DNA of 64,000 nucleotides from Acuticoccus mangrovi (GCF_016411865.1 NZ_JAEKJA010000018.1:38475-102474), one strand, 5' to 3'; counted from the stretch's first letter, positions 22,828-33,795 are shown. The notes: a model not told the origin generated them from the letters alone. Translations and numbers: made by a program.

Positions 22828-24312
22828 ATGGAACAGCTCGACTTCGAAGCCCGTGGGGTGTCCAAGCGCTTCGGCGTGGTGACCGCGCTGAACGACGTGT
22901 CGATCGGCATCGCCGCCGGCGAGGTCCACGCGGTGATCGGCGAGAACGGCGCCGGCAAGAGCACCCTCATGAACCTCTTCTGCGGCCGGCTGAAGCCGAC
23001 GGAGGGAAGCCTCTATCGCCATCAGGCGCCGGTCACCTTCGAGACGCCGATGGACGCCCAGCGCGCCGGCATCGCCATCGCTCCGCAGGAGGTGAACCTC
23101 GTGCCGCGCCTCTCGGTGGCGGAGAACGTCGTGCTCGGCGCCCAGAGCGGCGGCAGCTTCGGCATCGACTGGAAGGCGACGCGCGCCCGTGCCCTCGAGA
23201 GCCTCGCCCAGATCGACGACACCATCGATCCGGACGTGCCGGTCTTCACCCTCTCGAAGGCCCAGCAGCAGCTCGTCCAGATCGCCCGGGCCGTGGCGAC
23301 GGACGCCAGGATCCTCATCTTCGACGAGCCCACCGCCGCGCTGACCCAGCGCGAGGCCGACCGGCTCTTCGCCTTCATCCGCCGCTTTCGCGAGGAGGGC
23401 GGCGCGGTATTCTACATCTCCCACCGCCTCGACGAGATCCTCGACCTGTCCGACCGCATCTCGGTGCTGCGCGACGGCACCTTCGTCGGCGAGCTCGATC
23501 CGACGACCACCGACAAGGACGCGATGGTGCGGGCGATGGCCGGCCGCGCGGTCGCCGAGCGCAGCGCCACCCGCGCCACCACCGAGCGCGGCGATGTGGT
23601 GCTCAAGGTCGACGGGCTGACCCGCACCGGGGAGTTCCGCAATGTATCCTTCTCGCTCCGGCGCGGCGAGATTCTGGGGATCGCCGGCCTCGTGGGCTCC
23701 GGTCGCACCGAGGTGGGGCGCTGCGTCTTCGGTGTGACGCGCCCCGAGGCCGGCACCATCGAGATCTTCGGCAAGGCGCGCCAGCTGCATCACCCGGCCG
23801 ACGCGATCACCGCGGGCCTCGTCTATCTTCCCGAGGAGCGCAAGCAGGACGGCATCTTCCCGCTCCTCTCGATTTCCGAGAACATGGGCATCGCCACGAT
23901 GGAGAAGTGGCGCGGCGTCTTCGGCATGCGCTTTTCCGACATGGTGCGCGAGGTCGAGACCTACATCCGCCGCATCCCCATCAAGGTCGGCGATCCGTCC
24001 GACCCCATCACCAGCCTCTCGGGCGGCAACCAGCAGAAGGTGATTCTCGCCCGCTGGCTGATGAAGGAGAGCCGAATCCTCATCCTCGACGAGCCGACCC
24101 GGGGCATCGACGTCAACGCCAAGCTCGAGATCCAGGACCTGTTGCGCGGCCTCGCCGACGAGGGGCTGTCGATCGTCTACATCTCCTCCGAGCTGCAGGA
24201 GGTGCTCGACGTGTCGGACCGCATCCTCGTGATGCACGAGGGTCTCGTGAAGGGCATCGAACCGGCCGCGAGCGCGACGCAGGAGTCGCTGCTCGCTCTC
24301 GCCATGAGCTGA
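22828..24312 (+). CDS. sugar ABC transporter ATPase, two-domain RbsA type
   Basis: This 494-residue protein carries two ABC domains. The first has Walker A GENGAGKSTLMN, a divergent signature TLSKAQQQLVQIARA and Walker B ILIFDEPTAALTQ. The second has a degenerate Walker A (GLVGSGRTEV), an intact signature LSGGNQQKVILARWL and Walker B ILILDEPTRGIDV. This asymmetry is normal for RbsA/MglA proteins of the carbohydrate CUT2 class. It energises import through the permease encoded next. ATG 22828 lies 59 bases after the binding-protein gene, and the stop overlaps a possible start of the permease gene. Confidence 0.93.
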   Translation: MEQLDFEARGVSKRFGVVTALNDVSIGIAAGEVHAVIGENGAGKSTLMNLFCGRLKPTEGSLYRHQAPVTFETPMDAQRAGIAIAPQEVNLVPRLSVAENVVLGAQSGGSFGIDWKATRARALESLAQIDDTIDPDVPVFTLSKAQQQLVQIARAVATDARILIFDEPTAALTQREADRLFAFIRRFREEGGAVFYISHRLDEILDLSDRISVLRDGTFVGELDPTTTDKDAMVRAMAGRAVAERSATRATTERGDVVLKVDGLTRTGEFRNVSFSLRRGEILGIAGLVGSGRTEVGRCVFGVTRPEAGTIEIFGKARQLHHPADAITAGLVYLPEERKQDGIFPLLSISENMGIATMEKWRGVFGMRFSDMVREVETYIRRIPIKVGDPSDPITSLSGGNQQKVILARWLMKESRILILDEPTRGIDVNAKLEIQDLLRGLADEGLSIVYISSELQEVLDVSDRILVMHEGLVKGIEPAASATQESLLALAMS

Positions 24313-24323
24313 TGGAGAATGAA

Positions 24324-25310
24324 ATGAGCGAAGCGGCCGTATCGTCCGTGCGTCGGAAGCCGCAGGGTCTCGCCGGCGCCCTCGCGAAGTTCCGCCAGTG
24401 GGACGCGAGCGGCATCTTCGTCGCCCTCATCGTGCTGTGCCTGGTGCTCGCTGTCGCGGCGCCGGCCTTCCTCTCCCAATATAATCTCAGCGTCGTGGCG
24501 CGGCAGGCGTCGTTCGTCGGCCTCGTGGCGCTCGGCCAGACGCTGGTGCTCCTCATCGGCGGCATCGACCTGTCGCTCGGAGCGGCGGCGGGCCTCTCGG
24601 CCATCGTCGGCGGGCTGATGCTGACGAGCGTCGGCATCCACCCCTACCTGGTGGTGCCGCTCACCGCCTGTTTCGGCTTCCTGCTCGGCACCATCAACGG
24701 CTTCTTCACCGCCCGGCTCCGCCTCAATCCCTTCATCGTCACCCTGGCGTCGTGGGAGATCTTCGCCGGCGCGACGCTCGTCATCACCAAGGGCTACCCG
24801 ATCCGCCCCCTCGGCGACGCCTTCCAGTGGTTCGGCCGCGGCGAGATCTTCGGCATCCCGGTGCCGGTCGTCATCTTCCTGGCCGCGGGGCTGATCCTCT
24901 CCTACGTCCTCGCCCGCACCCGCTTCGGCCGCAACATCTATGCGATCGGCGGCAACCGCGACGCGGCGAACCTCGTCGGCATCCGCGTCTGGCGCATAGA
25001 GTTCATCGTCTTCGGCCTCGCCGGCATGCTCGCCTCGCTCGCCGGCATCCTCTACGCCGCGCGCATGAACTCGGCGCAGCCCTCGGTGGGCGAGGGGTGG
25101 CTGATGGGCGCGATCACCGCCGCCATCATCGGCGGAACCAGCCTGCGCGGCGGCCAGGGCACCATCATCGGCACCATCTTCGGTGCGCTGCTGATGGCGG
25201 TGCTCGCCAACGGTATCGTTCTTCTCAACGTATCGGGTTACTGGGAACGGGTGATCGTCGGCCTGGTGGTGCTGATCGCGATCCTCGTCGATCTCTTCCG
25301 GCGTCGTTGA
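24324..25310 (+). CDS. sugar ABC transporter permease, RbsC type
   Basis: This 328-residue CUT2-class permease has about eight to ten membrane spans. The family blocks LVALGQTLVLLIGGIDLSLG, LNPFIVTLASWEIF, TRFGRNIYAIGGN, and AITAAIIGGTSLRGGQG are all present. The last of these contains the coupling region that contacts the ATPase. I prefer ATG 24324, which has GGAGAA seven bases upstream. ATG 24312, overlapping the ATPase stop as ATGA-type coupling, would add four residues and is equally possible. It forms a transporter with the two preceding genes, and a SorC-type regulator follows after 148 bases. Confidence 0.93.
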   Translation: MSEAAVSSVRRKPQGLAGALAKFRQWDASGIFVALIVLCLVLAVAAPAFLSQYNLSVVARQASFVGLVALGQTLVLLIGGIDLSLGAAAGLSAIVGGLMLTSVGIHPYLVVPLTACFGFLLGTINGFFTARLRLNPFIVTLASWEIFAGATLVITKGYPIRPLGDAFQWFGRGEIFGIPVPVVIFLAAGLILSYVLARTRFGRNIYAIGGNRDAANLVGIRVWRIEFIVFGLAGMLASLAGILYAARMNSAQPSVGEGWLMGAITAAIIGGTSLRGGQGTIIGTIFGALLMAVLANGIVLLNVSGYWERVIVGLVVLIAILVDLFRRR

Positions 25311-25458
25311 GGCGGGGCGGAGGCATGGCGCGCGGTTTGCAGAAGGGTCCCTTGCAGAAGCGCCACATGGCGGAGATGGGTCGCGGCTTGCTAAGGTCCG
25401 GACAGGGAGCGGCGGGCATCGGCTAGTCCGCCGGCAAAAGCAACCATAAAGGGGTTCG

Positions 25459-26433
25459 ATGGCCCGCATTCATGATGTTCGTCTGATCGCCCGCGTGGCG
25501 CAGCTCTACTTCATGGAACGGCAGACCCAGTCGGCCATCTCGCGCTCGTTGTCGATCAGCCAGGCCACCGTGTCGCGCCTCCTGAAGCGGGCGCAGGACA
25601 GCGACATCGTACGCATCACCATCCAGGCGCCGCGCGGCACCTTCTTCGACCTCGAGGCCGCGTTGCGGGCGCAATATAGCCTGTCGGAAGCGATCGTGGT
25701 CGAGGCGACGGAGGACAGCGAGGAGGCGATCCTCTCCGCCATCGGTGCCGCGGCGGCGCACTATGTGTCCACCACGCTGAAGCGCGGCGAGGTGATCGGC
25801 CTCTCCTCCTGGAGCGCGTCGCTGCTCCGCCTCGTCGACAACATGATGCCGCCGCAGGTGCCGGCCGACCGCGTGATCCAGCTCCTCGGCGGGACCGGCA
25901 ATCCGGCGGTGGAAAAGCACGCCACCCACCTGACGCTGCGCATGGCGCAGATCACCGGGGCCGCGCCGCAGCTGTTGACGGCACCGGGCATCACCCAGTC
26001 GGTCGAGAGCCGCGCGGCGCTGATCACCGACCCCTTCGTGGTCGACATCCTCGACCAGTTCGCCGACGTGAGCCTCGCCCTCGTGGGCATCGGTGCGCTG
26101 GAGCCCTCGCCGATGATCGCCGATTCGGGCAACCGCCTGACGCCGGCCGAGCTCGCCGAGCTTGGCGCCATGGGCGCCGTCGGCGACATGGGGCTGCGCT
26201 TCTTCGATGCGGAGGGCCGCCAGGTGCGCTCCTCCTGCGACGAGCGCATCATCGGCATCGACCTGCCGGAGCTCGCGCGCATTCCGCGCGTGGTGGCGGT
26301 CGCCGGCGGGCTGCGCAAGGTGCCGGCCATCCGCGCGGCGATGCGCGGCGGCTTCATCTCCGTGCTGGTGACGGACAACATCACCGCCGCGGCGCTCGCC
26401 GAAACCGCGCTGGAGCCCGTCTCGGCGCCGTGA
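25459..26433 (+). CDS. SorC/DeoR-type sugar-binding transcriptional regulator
   Basis: This 324-residue regulator has an N-terminal helix-turn-helix (about residues 8-55, LYFMERQTQSAISRSLSISQ and ATVSRLLKRA) and a C-terminal sugar-binding domain of the SorC family (LGGTGNPAVEKHATHL, DERIIGIDLPEL, AGGLRKVPAIRAAM). It would bind a phosphorylated sugar and control the ABC importer encoded immediately upstream. Plausible operator palindromes lie ahead of that operon at 21742-21774. The ATG at 25459 follows ATAAAGGGG. A perfect GC-rich hairpin encloses its stop codon. The effector is unknown. Confidence 0.88.
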   Translation: MARIHDVRLIARVAQLYFMERQTQSAISRSLSISQATVSRLLKRAQDSDIVRITIQAPRGTFFDLEAALRAQYSLSEAIVVEATEDSEEAILSAIGAAAAHYVSTTLKRGEVIGLSSWSASLLRLVDNMMPPQVPADRVIQLLGGTGNPAVEKHATHLTLRMAQITGAAPQLLTAPGITQSVESRAALITDPFVVDILDQFADVSLALVGIGALEPSPMIADSGNRLTPAELAELGAMGAVGDMGLRFFDAEGRQVRSSCDERIIGIDLPELARIPRVVAVAGGLRKVPAIRAAMRGGFISVLVTDNITAAALAETALEPVSAP

Positions 26434-26441
26434 CGGCGCCG
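26423..26441 (+). terminator. hairpin with the regulator stop codon in its loop
   Basis: Arms CGGCGCCG and CGGCGCCG, each self-complementary, enclose TGA, which is the stop codon of the SorC-type gene. The stem is perfect and all GC, but there is no T-run. It probably ends or protects the operon transcript. Confidence 0.45.
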
Positions 26442-26476
26442 CCGACCGCTGCGCTCCGGTGCCGGGCTATCTGAAC

Positions 26477-26492
26477 ATTCTGCAATATTCTG
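26477..26492. repeat. helical-turn-spaced direct repeat upstream of the stress protein
   Basis: ATTCTG occurs at 26477 and again at 26487, exactly ten bases apart, in an AT-rich spot about 140 bases before the universal stress protein start. The spacing puts both copies on one face of the helix, so an activator or repressor site is possible. Confidence 0.3.
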
Positions 26493-26624
26493 TGTTACGC
26501 TGACCCACCGAGCGGCCGACGCGCCATGCATCAGTGCGTTTTGCCCCCGTCGCGCAGCGGTCGCGACACCATTGCGGGCGTGCCCTGCGCCCCTTTTCCT
26601 CGATCGATTGAGGGTATCATTATC

Positions 26625-27038
26625 GTGTTCAGCAAGATTATCGTCCCGGTCGACCTGACGCATGCGGATCGACTTTCACGCGCCCTCGAGGTGGCCGGGA
26701 AACTCGCAAAACTCTATGACGCGCCGATCGTTTATGTGGGCGTGTCGCCGAACGTGCCCACGGAGGTCGCCCATAGCCCCGCGGAGTTCGAGGCGAAGCT
26801 CGCCGCCTTCGCCGAAGCCGAGGCCGCGGCCCACGGCGTTGCCGCGTCGGCCCACGCCTTCTTCAGTCACGACCCCGCGATCGACCTCGACGAGGCGCTT
26901 CCGAAGCTTGTCAAGGAGCTCGGCGGCGACCTCGTGGTGATGGCCTCGCACGTGCCCGGCTTCCTCGACCGCCTGTGGCATTCCCACGGGGCCACTCTCG
27001 CCGGCCATACCGACGCTTCGATCTTTCTCGTGCGCTAG
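26625..27038 (+). CDS. universal stress protein family
   Basis: This 137-residue UspA-type protein has N-terminal FSKIIVPVDLTHADRLSRAL, a central PIVYVGVSP strand and C-terminal LVVMASHVPGFLDRLWHSHGATLAGHTDASIFLVR-like region (cited in part). In ATP-binding members the motif is G-2x-G-9x-G(S/T). Here the matching area has H-V-P-G and H-S-H-G-A, so nucleotide binding is uncertain. GTG 26625 follows GAGGG and is better supported than the frame from 26526. It is 50 bases ahead of the BCCT transporter gene and likely shares its transcript, a known pairing in which the stress protein modulates osmolyte uptake. Confidence 0.82.
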   Translation: MFSKIIVPVDLTHADRLSRALEVAGKLAKLYDAPIVYVGVSPNVPTEVAHSPAEFEAKLAAFAEAEAAAHGVAASAHAFFSHDPAIDLDEALPKLVKELGGDLVVMASHVPGFLDRLWHSHGATLAGHTDASIFLVR

Positions 27039-27088
27039 CCGCATCGCATCCACCCGGAGAGACACGCCCATCGAACAAGGAGACCCCG

Positions 27089-28726
27089 ATGTCGGTTGAC
27101 GCCGCACCCGAGTCCTCAATTCCGGCCCCCGAAGGCGAGGTGGCCCTCATCGAGACCGACTATTCGATCGGTCAAGACAACGTTCAGCCCCGGCTCGGTC
27201 CGATCGGGCTCGACATTCACAACCCCGTCTTCGTCGTATCCGCGCTCGTCATCGTCGCGTTCGTGATCATCGGCGCGCTGTTCGCCGGCAGCATCGATCC
27301 CTACTTCGAGGCGCTGCGCAACTGGCTGACGTCGAACTTCGACTGGTTCTTCCTCATCGCCGGCAACGTGTTCGTGCTCGTCTGCGTCGTCCTCATCGTG
27401 ACGCCGCTCGGCGCGGTCCGCCTCGGCGGCAAGGACGCCACGCCCGACTATAGCTACATCGGCTGGTTCTCGATGTTGTTCGCGGCCGGCATGGGCATCG
27501 GGCTGATGTTCTTCGGCGTGTCGGAGCCGATCTCCCACTTCACCTCCTCGCTCGGCGGTGTGGCGGTCGAGGACGGGGTCCGCACCGACTGGGCGCCGCT
27601 CGGCGCGGCCGTCGGCGACGCCGATGCGGCGCGGCGTCTCGGCATGGCGGCCACCATCTTCCACTGGGGCCTCCACCCCTGGGCGATCTACGCCGTCGTG
27701 GCGCTGGCGCTCGCCCTGTTCTCCTTCAACAAGGGGCTGCCACTCACCATCCGCTCGATGTTCTATCCGATCTTCGGCGAGCGCATCTGGGGATGGCCCG
27801 GCCATATCGTCGACATTCTGGCGGTGCTCGCGACGCTCTTCGGCCTCGCCACCTCGCTCGGCCTCGGGGCGCAGCAGGCGGCCGGCGGCCTCAACTTCGT
27901 GTTCGGCGTGCCCGCGGGTCTCGACACCCAGCTCGTGCTGATCGTGATCATCACGGCGATGGCGCTGATCTCGGTCCTGCGCGGCCTCGACGGCGGGGTG
28001 AAGGTGCTGTCGGAGATCAACATGGGTCTCGCCGCGCTCCTCCTCCTCTTCGTCCTCCTCGTCGGGCCGACCTTGTCGATCCTGTCGGGCTTCGGCGCCA
28101 ATCTCGTCGCCTACGCCAAGGAGGTGGTGCCGCTGTCGATGCCGTTCGGCCGGGCCGACGACAACTTCCGCCAGGGCTGGACGTCGTTCTACTGGGCCTG
28201 GTGGATCTCCTGGTCGCCGTTCGTCGGCATGTTCATCGCCCGGGTGAGCCGCGGGCGCACGGTGCGCGAGTTCGTCATCGCCGTGCTGATCGTGCCGGCG
28301 ATCGTGTCGGTGCTGTGGATGACGGTGTTCGGCGGCACCGCGATCACGCTCATCAACCAGGCGGGCCTCACCGAGATCGCTGACGCGGCCTTGGAGCTGA
28401 AGCTCTTCGTGATGCTCGAAGGGTTGCCGCTGTCGGCCGTCACCTCGCTGGTGGGCGTGGTGCTCGTCATCGTGTTCTTCGTGACCTCATCGGACTCCGG
28501 ATCGCTGGTGATCGACACCATCACCGCCGGCGGCAAGGTCGATGCGCCGGTGTCACAGCGCGTGTTCTGGTGCACCTTCGAGGGGCTGGTGGCGATGGTG
28601 CTGCTCGTCGGCGGCGGCCTCGCCGCGCTCCAGGCGATGGCGGTGTCGACGGGCTTCCCCTTCGCCATCGTGCTGCTCCTCGCGTGCTACTCGATCATCC
28701 GCGGACTGATGGACGAGCCGCGCTGA
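27089..28726 (+). CDS. BCCT family betaine/carnitine/choline transporter
   Basis: This 545-residue secondary transporter has about twelve membrane spans. BCCT hallmarks are AAGMGIGLMFFGVSEPISHF, ATIFHWGLHPWAIYAVVALAL (the aromatic box region, cited in part), WAWWISWSPFVGMFIARVS and FVTSSDSGSLVIDT. It imports glycine betaine or a related quaternary-ammonium compound, coupled to Na or H. The ATG at 27089 has AAGGAGACCCCG, and codons before it are not used. It follows the stress-protein gene and converges on ampG, with a perfect hairpin between. This fits adaptation to saline or fluctuating osmolarity. Confidence 0.93.
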   Translation: MSVDAAPESSIPAPEGEVALIETDYSIGQDNVQPRLGPIGLDIHNPVFVVSALVIVAFVIIGALFAGSIDPYFEALRNWLTSNFDWFFLIAGNVFVLVCVVLIVTPLGAVRLGGKDATPDYSYIGWFSMLFAAGMGIGLMFFGVSEPISHFTSSLGGVAVEDGVRTDWAPLGAAVGDADAARRLGMAATIFHWGLHPWAIYAVVALALALFSFNKGLPLTIRSMFYPIFGERIWGWPGHIVDILAVLATLFGLATSLGLGAQQAAGGLNFVFGVPAGLDTQLVLIVIITAMALISVLRGLDGGVKVLSEINMGLAALLLLFVLLVGPTLSILSGFGANLVAYAKEVVPLSMPFGRADDNFRQGWTSFYWAWWISWSPFVGMFIARVSRGRTVREFVIAVLIVPAIVSVLWMTVFGGTAITLINQAGLTEIADAALELKLFVMLEGLPLSAVTSLVGVVLVIVFFVTSSDSGSLVIDTITAGGKVDAPVSQRVFWCTFEGLVAMVLLVGGGLAALQAMAVSTGFPFAIVLLLACYSIIRGLMDEPR

Positions 28727-28745
28727 CGGACGACGGGCGCCGCAC

Positions 28746-30053
<1,308 letters not shown>

Positions 30054-30130
30054 CGGCCGACGCCTTACTCCCTGCCGAACGCGCTGACCAGCCGCGCGCG
30101 GCCGGCGACGGGTGCGTTGGATCCGCGACG

Positions 30131-30940
30131 TCAGATCACCATGCGGCGCAGCTGCTGGGAGATGAGGTCGACGATCGTCACGGTGACGATGACGACGAGC
30201 AGGATGGTGGCCGTCTCGGCGTAGTAGAAGCCGCGGATCGCCTCGAACATCACCTGGCCGATGCCGCCGGCGCCGACGAGGCCGAGCACCGTCGCCTGGC
30301 GCACATTGGATTCGAAGCGGTAGAGGGCGAACGACATCCACAGGGGCAGCACCTGCGGGATCACGCCGAACACGATCTCCTGCACTTTGGTGGCGCCGGT
30401 CGCGCGGATCCCCTCCACCGGGCCGCGATCGATCGCCTCGACCGCCTCGGAGAAGAGCTTGGCGAGAATGCCGGTGGTGTGGATGAAGAGGGCCATCACC
30501 CCGGCGAACGGCCCGAGGCCGACGGCGACGACGAACAGCACGGCGAAGACGATCTCGTTGATCGCTCGGAACGTGTCCATCAGCCGGCGCACGGGCTGGT
30601 AGACGTACCAGGGCACCATGTTGTTGGACGACAGGATGGCGAAGGGCACCGAGAACACCACCGCGAGCGTCGTGCCCCACACGGCGATCTGCACGGTGAG
30701 GATCATCTCGCTGACGTAGTAGTCGAACTCGCGGAAGCTCGGGTGGAGGAAGCCCGACGCGTACTCGGCCATGTTCGAGGCGTCGGTGAAGAGGTAGGTC
30801 CAGCGGTCCATCTCCGCCGGGTACCAGCTCCAGGCGAGGGCGAGGATCAGGCCACCCCACACGAGGTAGCGGAAGACGTCGCGGCTGCGATCGCGGGCGA
30901 CCTCGAATGTCGCGGTGGGCGCGGCGTGGGAGTCGCTCAT
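30131..30940 (-). CDS. phnE: phosphonate ABC transporter permease
   Basis: This 269-residue inner-membrane permease has about six spans. The conserved segment [22 protein letters not shown] is the EAA coupling loop that docks on the ATPase PhnC. Other family blocks are [28 protein letters not shown] and [19 protein letters not shown]. It is the third gene of phnC-phnD-phnE, read leftward. Only one permease gene is present, so it should form a homodimer. It is separated from phnD by 68 bases that hold a very stable UUCG hairpin. No C-P lyase or phosphonatase gene lies in the window. Confidence 0.9.
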   Translation of the reverse strand: MSDSHAAPTATFEVARDRSRDVFRYLVWGGLILALAWSWYPAEMDRWTYLFTDASNMAEYASGFLHPSFREFDYYVSEMILTVQIAVWGTTLAVVFSVPFAILSSNNMVPWYVYQPVRRLMDTFRAINEIVFAVLFVVAVGLGPFAGVMALFIHTTGILAKLFSEAVEAIDRGPVEGIRATGATKVQEIVFGVIPQVLPLWMSFALYRFESNVRQATVLGLVGAGGIGQVMFEAIRGFYYAETATILLVVIVTVTIVDLISQQLRRMVI

Positions 30941-30968
30941 TCGGGTCTCTTCCGGGCTGACGAGAAGA

Positions 30969-30988
30969 GAAGGGGCCGAAGCCCCTTC
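30969..30988 (-). promoter_or_regulatory. UUCG-tetraloop hairpin between phnD and phnE
   Basis: Read on the coding strand, the stem is GAAGGGGC with GCCCCTTC and the loop is TTCG closed by C-G, the classic hyperstable C(UUCG)G tetraloop. TCTTCTC follows, only weakly T-rich. Such a hairpin can block 3' exonucleases and partly terminate, leaving more phnD than phnE mRNA. Confidence 0.6.
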
Positions 30989-31008
30989 AGAAGTGGGCGG
31001 ATGCCGGC

Positions 31009-32010
31009 TCAGTTCTGCGGCTGAGCGGCGATCTCGTCCTGATAGGCGGCCTGCTGGGCTTCGAGCTCGGCGACCTTCTTGGCCTTCGCCTCGTCGGAAA
31101 GGCTGCCGTCACCCTGCGTCAGGGCGATCTCCTTGGAGAGCTCCATCACGCGGATCGGCAGGAGCTGGGCATCGCTGGAGGCGCGGAAGGGGGCCCAGGC
31201 GAGACCGGCGAGCACGTCGCGCTCGGCTTCGACGTCACCGTCGCTGTCGTCGGTACCGTAGGTGAGGAAGAAGGTGCGGATCTTCTCCTTGGCGGCGTCG
31301 GGCAGATCCTTGCGCCACACGATCGGATCGGCCGGGATCAGCGGCGACTTCCAGATGATCTTGATCTTCTTGAAGGCCTCGGGGTTGTTCTGCTCGATGC
31401 GGGCGAGGTTCTCGGTGTTGTTCGAGGCCGCGTCCACCTGGCCGTTCGCCACGGCGAGAGCGTTGGTCTCGTGGTTGGCGTTGCGCACGGTCTTGAAGCA
31501 GGTCTTCGGATCGATGCCGTTCTTGGCGAAGATGAAGGTCATCGGCACGAGGTAGCCGGAGGTGGAGTTCGGGTCGCCGATGCCGAAGTTCAGCGTACCG
31601 TCGCAGGTGAGGAGGTCGTCGAGGCTCTCGAGCTTGCTGTCGGCGGGAGCGAGGATGAGCGACCAGTAGCCGGGGTTGCCGGAGACGTCGACGGTCTGCA
31701 CGAACACTTCGCCGTTGGCCCGGTCGACGGCTTCCATGGCGGACTTGTTGCCGTACCAGGCGACGTCCACCTTGCCGAAGCGCATGCCTTCGATCACGCC
31801 GGCGTAGTCGGAGGCGAAGAACGGCTTCACCTTGTAGCCGGTCTTCTCTTCCATGGCGGCGAGGAACGGATCCCACTGCCCGCGAAGGTTCTGCTGCGAC
31901 TCGGTGGAGATGATGCCGAAGTTGATCGTCTCGATGTCGTCCGCGACGGCCGGGCCGGCGAGGGCGGCGGCGATCGCGGCGGCGGCGAGCGCCTGCACGG
32001 TCTTGTTCAT
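31009..32010 (-). CDS. phnD: phosphonate ABC transporter periplasmic binding protein
   Basis: This 333-residue periplasmic protein has a signal peptide, with probable cleavage after residue 23 (AGPAVA). The PhnD ligand motifs are [13 protein letters not shown] near the mature N-terminus, [22 protein letters not shown], and the phosphonate-binding loop [15 protein letters not shown]. The C-terminal region ends in a helical charged tail ([18 protein letters not shown]). It captures an organophosphonate or a related phosphorus compound for PhnE/PhnC. The gene is the middle one of phnCDE, and a stable hairpin follows it, which would favour high expression of this subunit. Confidence 0.93.
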   Translation of the reverse strand: MNKTVQALAAAAIAAALAGPAVADDIETINFGIISTESQQNLRGQWDPFLAAMEEKTGYKVKPFFASDYAGVIEGMRFGKVDVAWYGNKSAMEAVDRANGEVFVQTVDVSGNPGYWSLILAPADSKLESLDDLLTCDGTLNFGIGDPNSTSGYLVPMTFIFAKNGIDPKTCFKTVRNANHETNALAVANGQVDAASNNTENLARIEQNNPEAFKKIKIIWKSPLIPADPIVWRKDLPDAAKEKIRTFFLTYGTDDSDGDVEAERDVLAGLAWAPFRASSDAQLLPIRVMELSKEIALTQGDGSLSDEAKAKKVAELEAQQAAYQDEIAAQPQN

Positions 32011-32039
32011 GGGGATCCTCTTTCGGTGTGGAGGGGGTT

Positions 32040-32903
32040 TCAGGCGGTGGCCGCCGCTGTCGCCGGGGCGGGTATGCCCAACGGCTCGGAGGCGGCGGAG
32101 CGCACCGGCGTCGTCTCGGCGAGGGGGGCTTCCGGGAGCACCAGCTCGTCGGAGGCCTCGCCGTAGAGTTCGGTCAGGAAATCGGTGGTGAGGGCGGTGG
32201 AGGGGCCGTCGTACACCACTTGGCCCGCCCGCATGGCGATGGTGCGCGGGCAGTAGAAGCGCGCATATTCCACCTGGTGGAGCGAGATGAGGACGGTGAT
32301 GCCGTCCTCCCGGCAGATGGTGGCGAGCGTGTCCATCACCCGCCGGGCGGAGGCCGGGTCGAGCGAGGCGATGGGCTCGTCGGCGAGGAGGAGGCGGGCG
32401 CGTTGCACGAGGGCGCGGGCGATGGCCGCCCGCTGCTGCTGGCCGCCCGAGAGGGTCGAGGCGCGCTGCCAGGCGACCTCGCCCACGCCGACCCGGGAGA
32501 GGGCGGCGCGGGCGGCAGACTTCTCCGCCCGCGTGAAGAGGCCGAGCGTGCCGCGCCAGACCGGGATGCGGCCGAGCAGCCCGACGAGCACGTTGACGAT
32601 GACCGGCAGCCGGCCGACGAGATTGAATTGCTGGAAGATCACCCCGATGTCGCGGCGCAGGAGCCGCGCGTCGGCGGCGAGGCGGCCGTTCTTCTGGATG
32701 ACGTTGCCGAAGATCGTGGTGACGCCGGACCCGGTGTCGCCCTGGTCGAGCCCGGCGATGTGGCGGATGAGGGTCGACTTGCCCGAGCCCGAGGCGCCGA
32801 TCAGCGCCACCATCTCGCCGGGCGCGATGGTGAGGCTGACGTCGTTCAACGCATGGCGCGCACCGAAGTGTTTGGAGACGTGCTCGACCGAGATCGCCGT
32901 CAT
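32040..32903 (-). CDS. phnC: phosphonate ABC transporter ATPase
   Basis: This 287-residue ATPase has Walker [15 protein letters not shown]-loop [14 protein letters not shown], signature [16 protein letters not shown], Walker [14 protein letters not shown] and the switch His in [10 protein letters not shown]. The spacing and the [10 protein letters not shown] segment are typical of PhnC. About 35 extra residues rich in Ala and Pro extend the C-terminus beyond the usual length. ATG 32903 has AAGGGGCG upstream, and the frame further upstream lacks a ribosome site. It is the first gene of a leftward operon with phnD and phnE, and 30 bases separate it from phnD. Confidence 0.92.
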   Translation of the reverse strand: MTAISVEHVSKHFGARHALNDVSLTIAPGEMVALIGASGSGKSTLIRHIAGLDQGDTGSGVTTIFGNVIQKNGRLAADARLLRRDIGVIFQQFNLVGRLPVIVNVLVGLLGRIPVWRGTLGLFTRAEKSAARAALSRVGVGEVAWQRASTLSGGQQQRAAIARALVQRARLLLADEPIASLDPASARRVMDTLATICREDGITVLISLHQVEYARFYCPRTIAMRAGQVVYDGPSTALTTDFLTELYGEASDELVLPEAPLAETTPVRSAASEPLGIPAPATAAATA

Positions 32904-33174
32904 CTTTGCCGCCCCTTCTTCGATTGGGGCGGACCCTAGCGGCGCTCCGTGACACCTTCCTGACGCCGATGCTGCGGTTTGATGACGGGCCAAGCGCCTC
33001 CCCCGGCTCGCGGAATCCCCGCCGTGACCGGTCGGAGCCCGGCGGCGGCGCACTCGTCACGCACGGTCGGCGGCCCACTCAGAATGGCGCGAGGCGGGGG
33101 GGCGCGCTCGGCGTATCGGTTTGCTAGTACTAAGACACGGAGCCGGTAGGCCCGGGCGGCAGAAGGAGATTTCC

Positions 33175-33777
33175 ATGGATTGTCTTGTTCGGCGGGCGTC
33201 TGCCCTTGTGATCGCGGGCGTCGTCGTGGCGGCGGCGGGGCCGGCGTTCGCGCACGTCGAGGGCGTCGGGCTCAGCGGCGGTTTCGCGAGCGGCTTCCTT
33301 CACCCGCTCTTCGGCTGGGACCACGTGGCGGCGATGGTGGCGGTCGGCCTTCTCGGCGCGCTGCTCGGCCCGCCGGCGCTCTTCGTCCTGCCGATCGTGT
33401 TTCCGCTGGTGATGGCGCTCGGCGGGGCGGCGGGCGTCGCCGGCGTGCCGCTTCCGGGCGTCGAGGTGGGCATCGCGATGAGCGCGGTGGTGCTCGGCCT
33501 CGCGGTGGCGTCGGGTTGGCGGGCGCCGCTGTGGCTCGCGGGCGCGGCGGTCGCGATCTTCGCCGTCTTCCACGGACATGCGCACGGCGCCGAGCTGCCC
33601 TTGGCGGCGGATGCCACCGCCTATGCGCTCGGCTTCGTGGTCGGCACCAGCCTGCTCCATCTTCTCGGCATCGCCGTGGGGAGCGCGGCGCGGTGGAACG
33701 CCGGGCGCGTGGCGGTGCGGGCCGCCGGCGGGGCGATCGCCATCGCCGGCATGGCCTTCCTGACCGGCGCGGCCTGA
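33175..33777 (+). CDS. HupE/UreJ family membrane protein (nickel-related)
   Basis: This 200-residue membrane protein has a signal peptide (about residues 1-26, ending GPAFA) followed by HVEG, the conserved N-terminal His of mature HupE/UreJ. About six spans follow, with the family motifs SGFLHPLFGWDHVAAMVAVGL, VFHGHAHGAELP and GTSLLHLLGIAVG. HupE proteins support hydrogenase or urease maturation, probably by diffusive nickel uptake. No hydrogenase or urease genes are in the window, so this copy is an orphan here. The ATG at 33175 has AAGGAGATTTCC. A terminator-like hairpin lies 18 bases after the stop. A nickel exporter of the NicO family sits near 3 kb in the same window. Confidence 0.88.
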   Translation: MDCLVRRASALVIAGVVVAAAGPAFAHVEGVGLSGGFASGFLHPLFGWDHVAAMVAVGLLGALLGPPALFVLPIVFPLVMALGGAAGVAGVPLPGVEVGIAMSAVVLGLAVASGWRAPLWLAGAAVAIFAVFHGHAHGAELPLAADATAYALGFVVGTSLLHLLGIAVGSAARWNAGRVAVRAAGGAIAIAGMAFLTGAA

Positions 33778-33795
33778 GCGAGCGAACGACGACTG

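Noticed and set aside
22660..24237. A 525-codon minus-strand frame opposite the sugar ABC genes
   Set aside because: It is the complement of motifs with certain function, and no start signal is seen.
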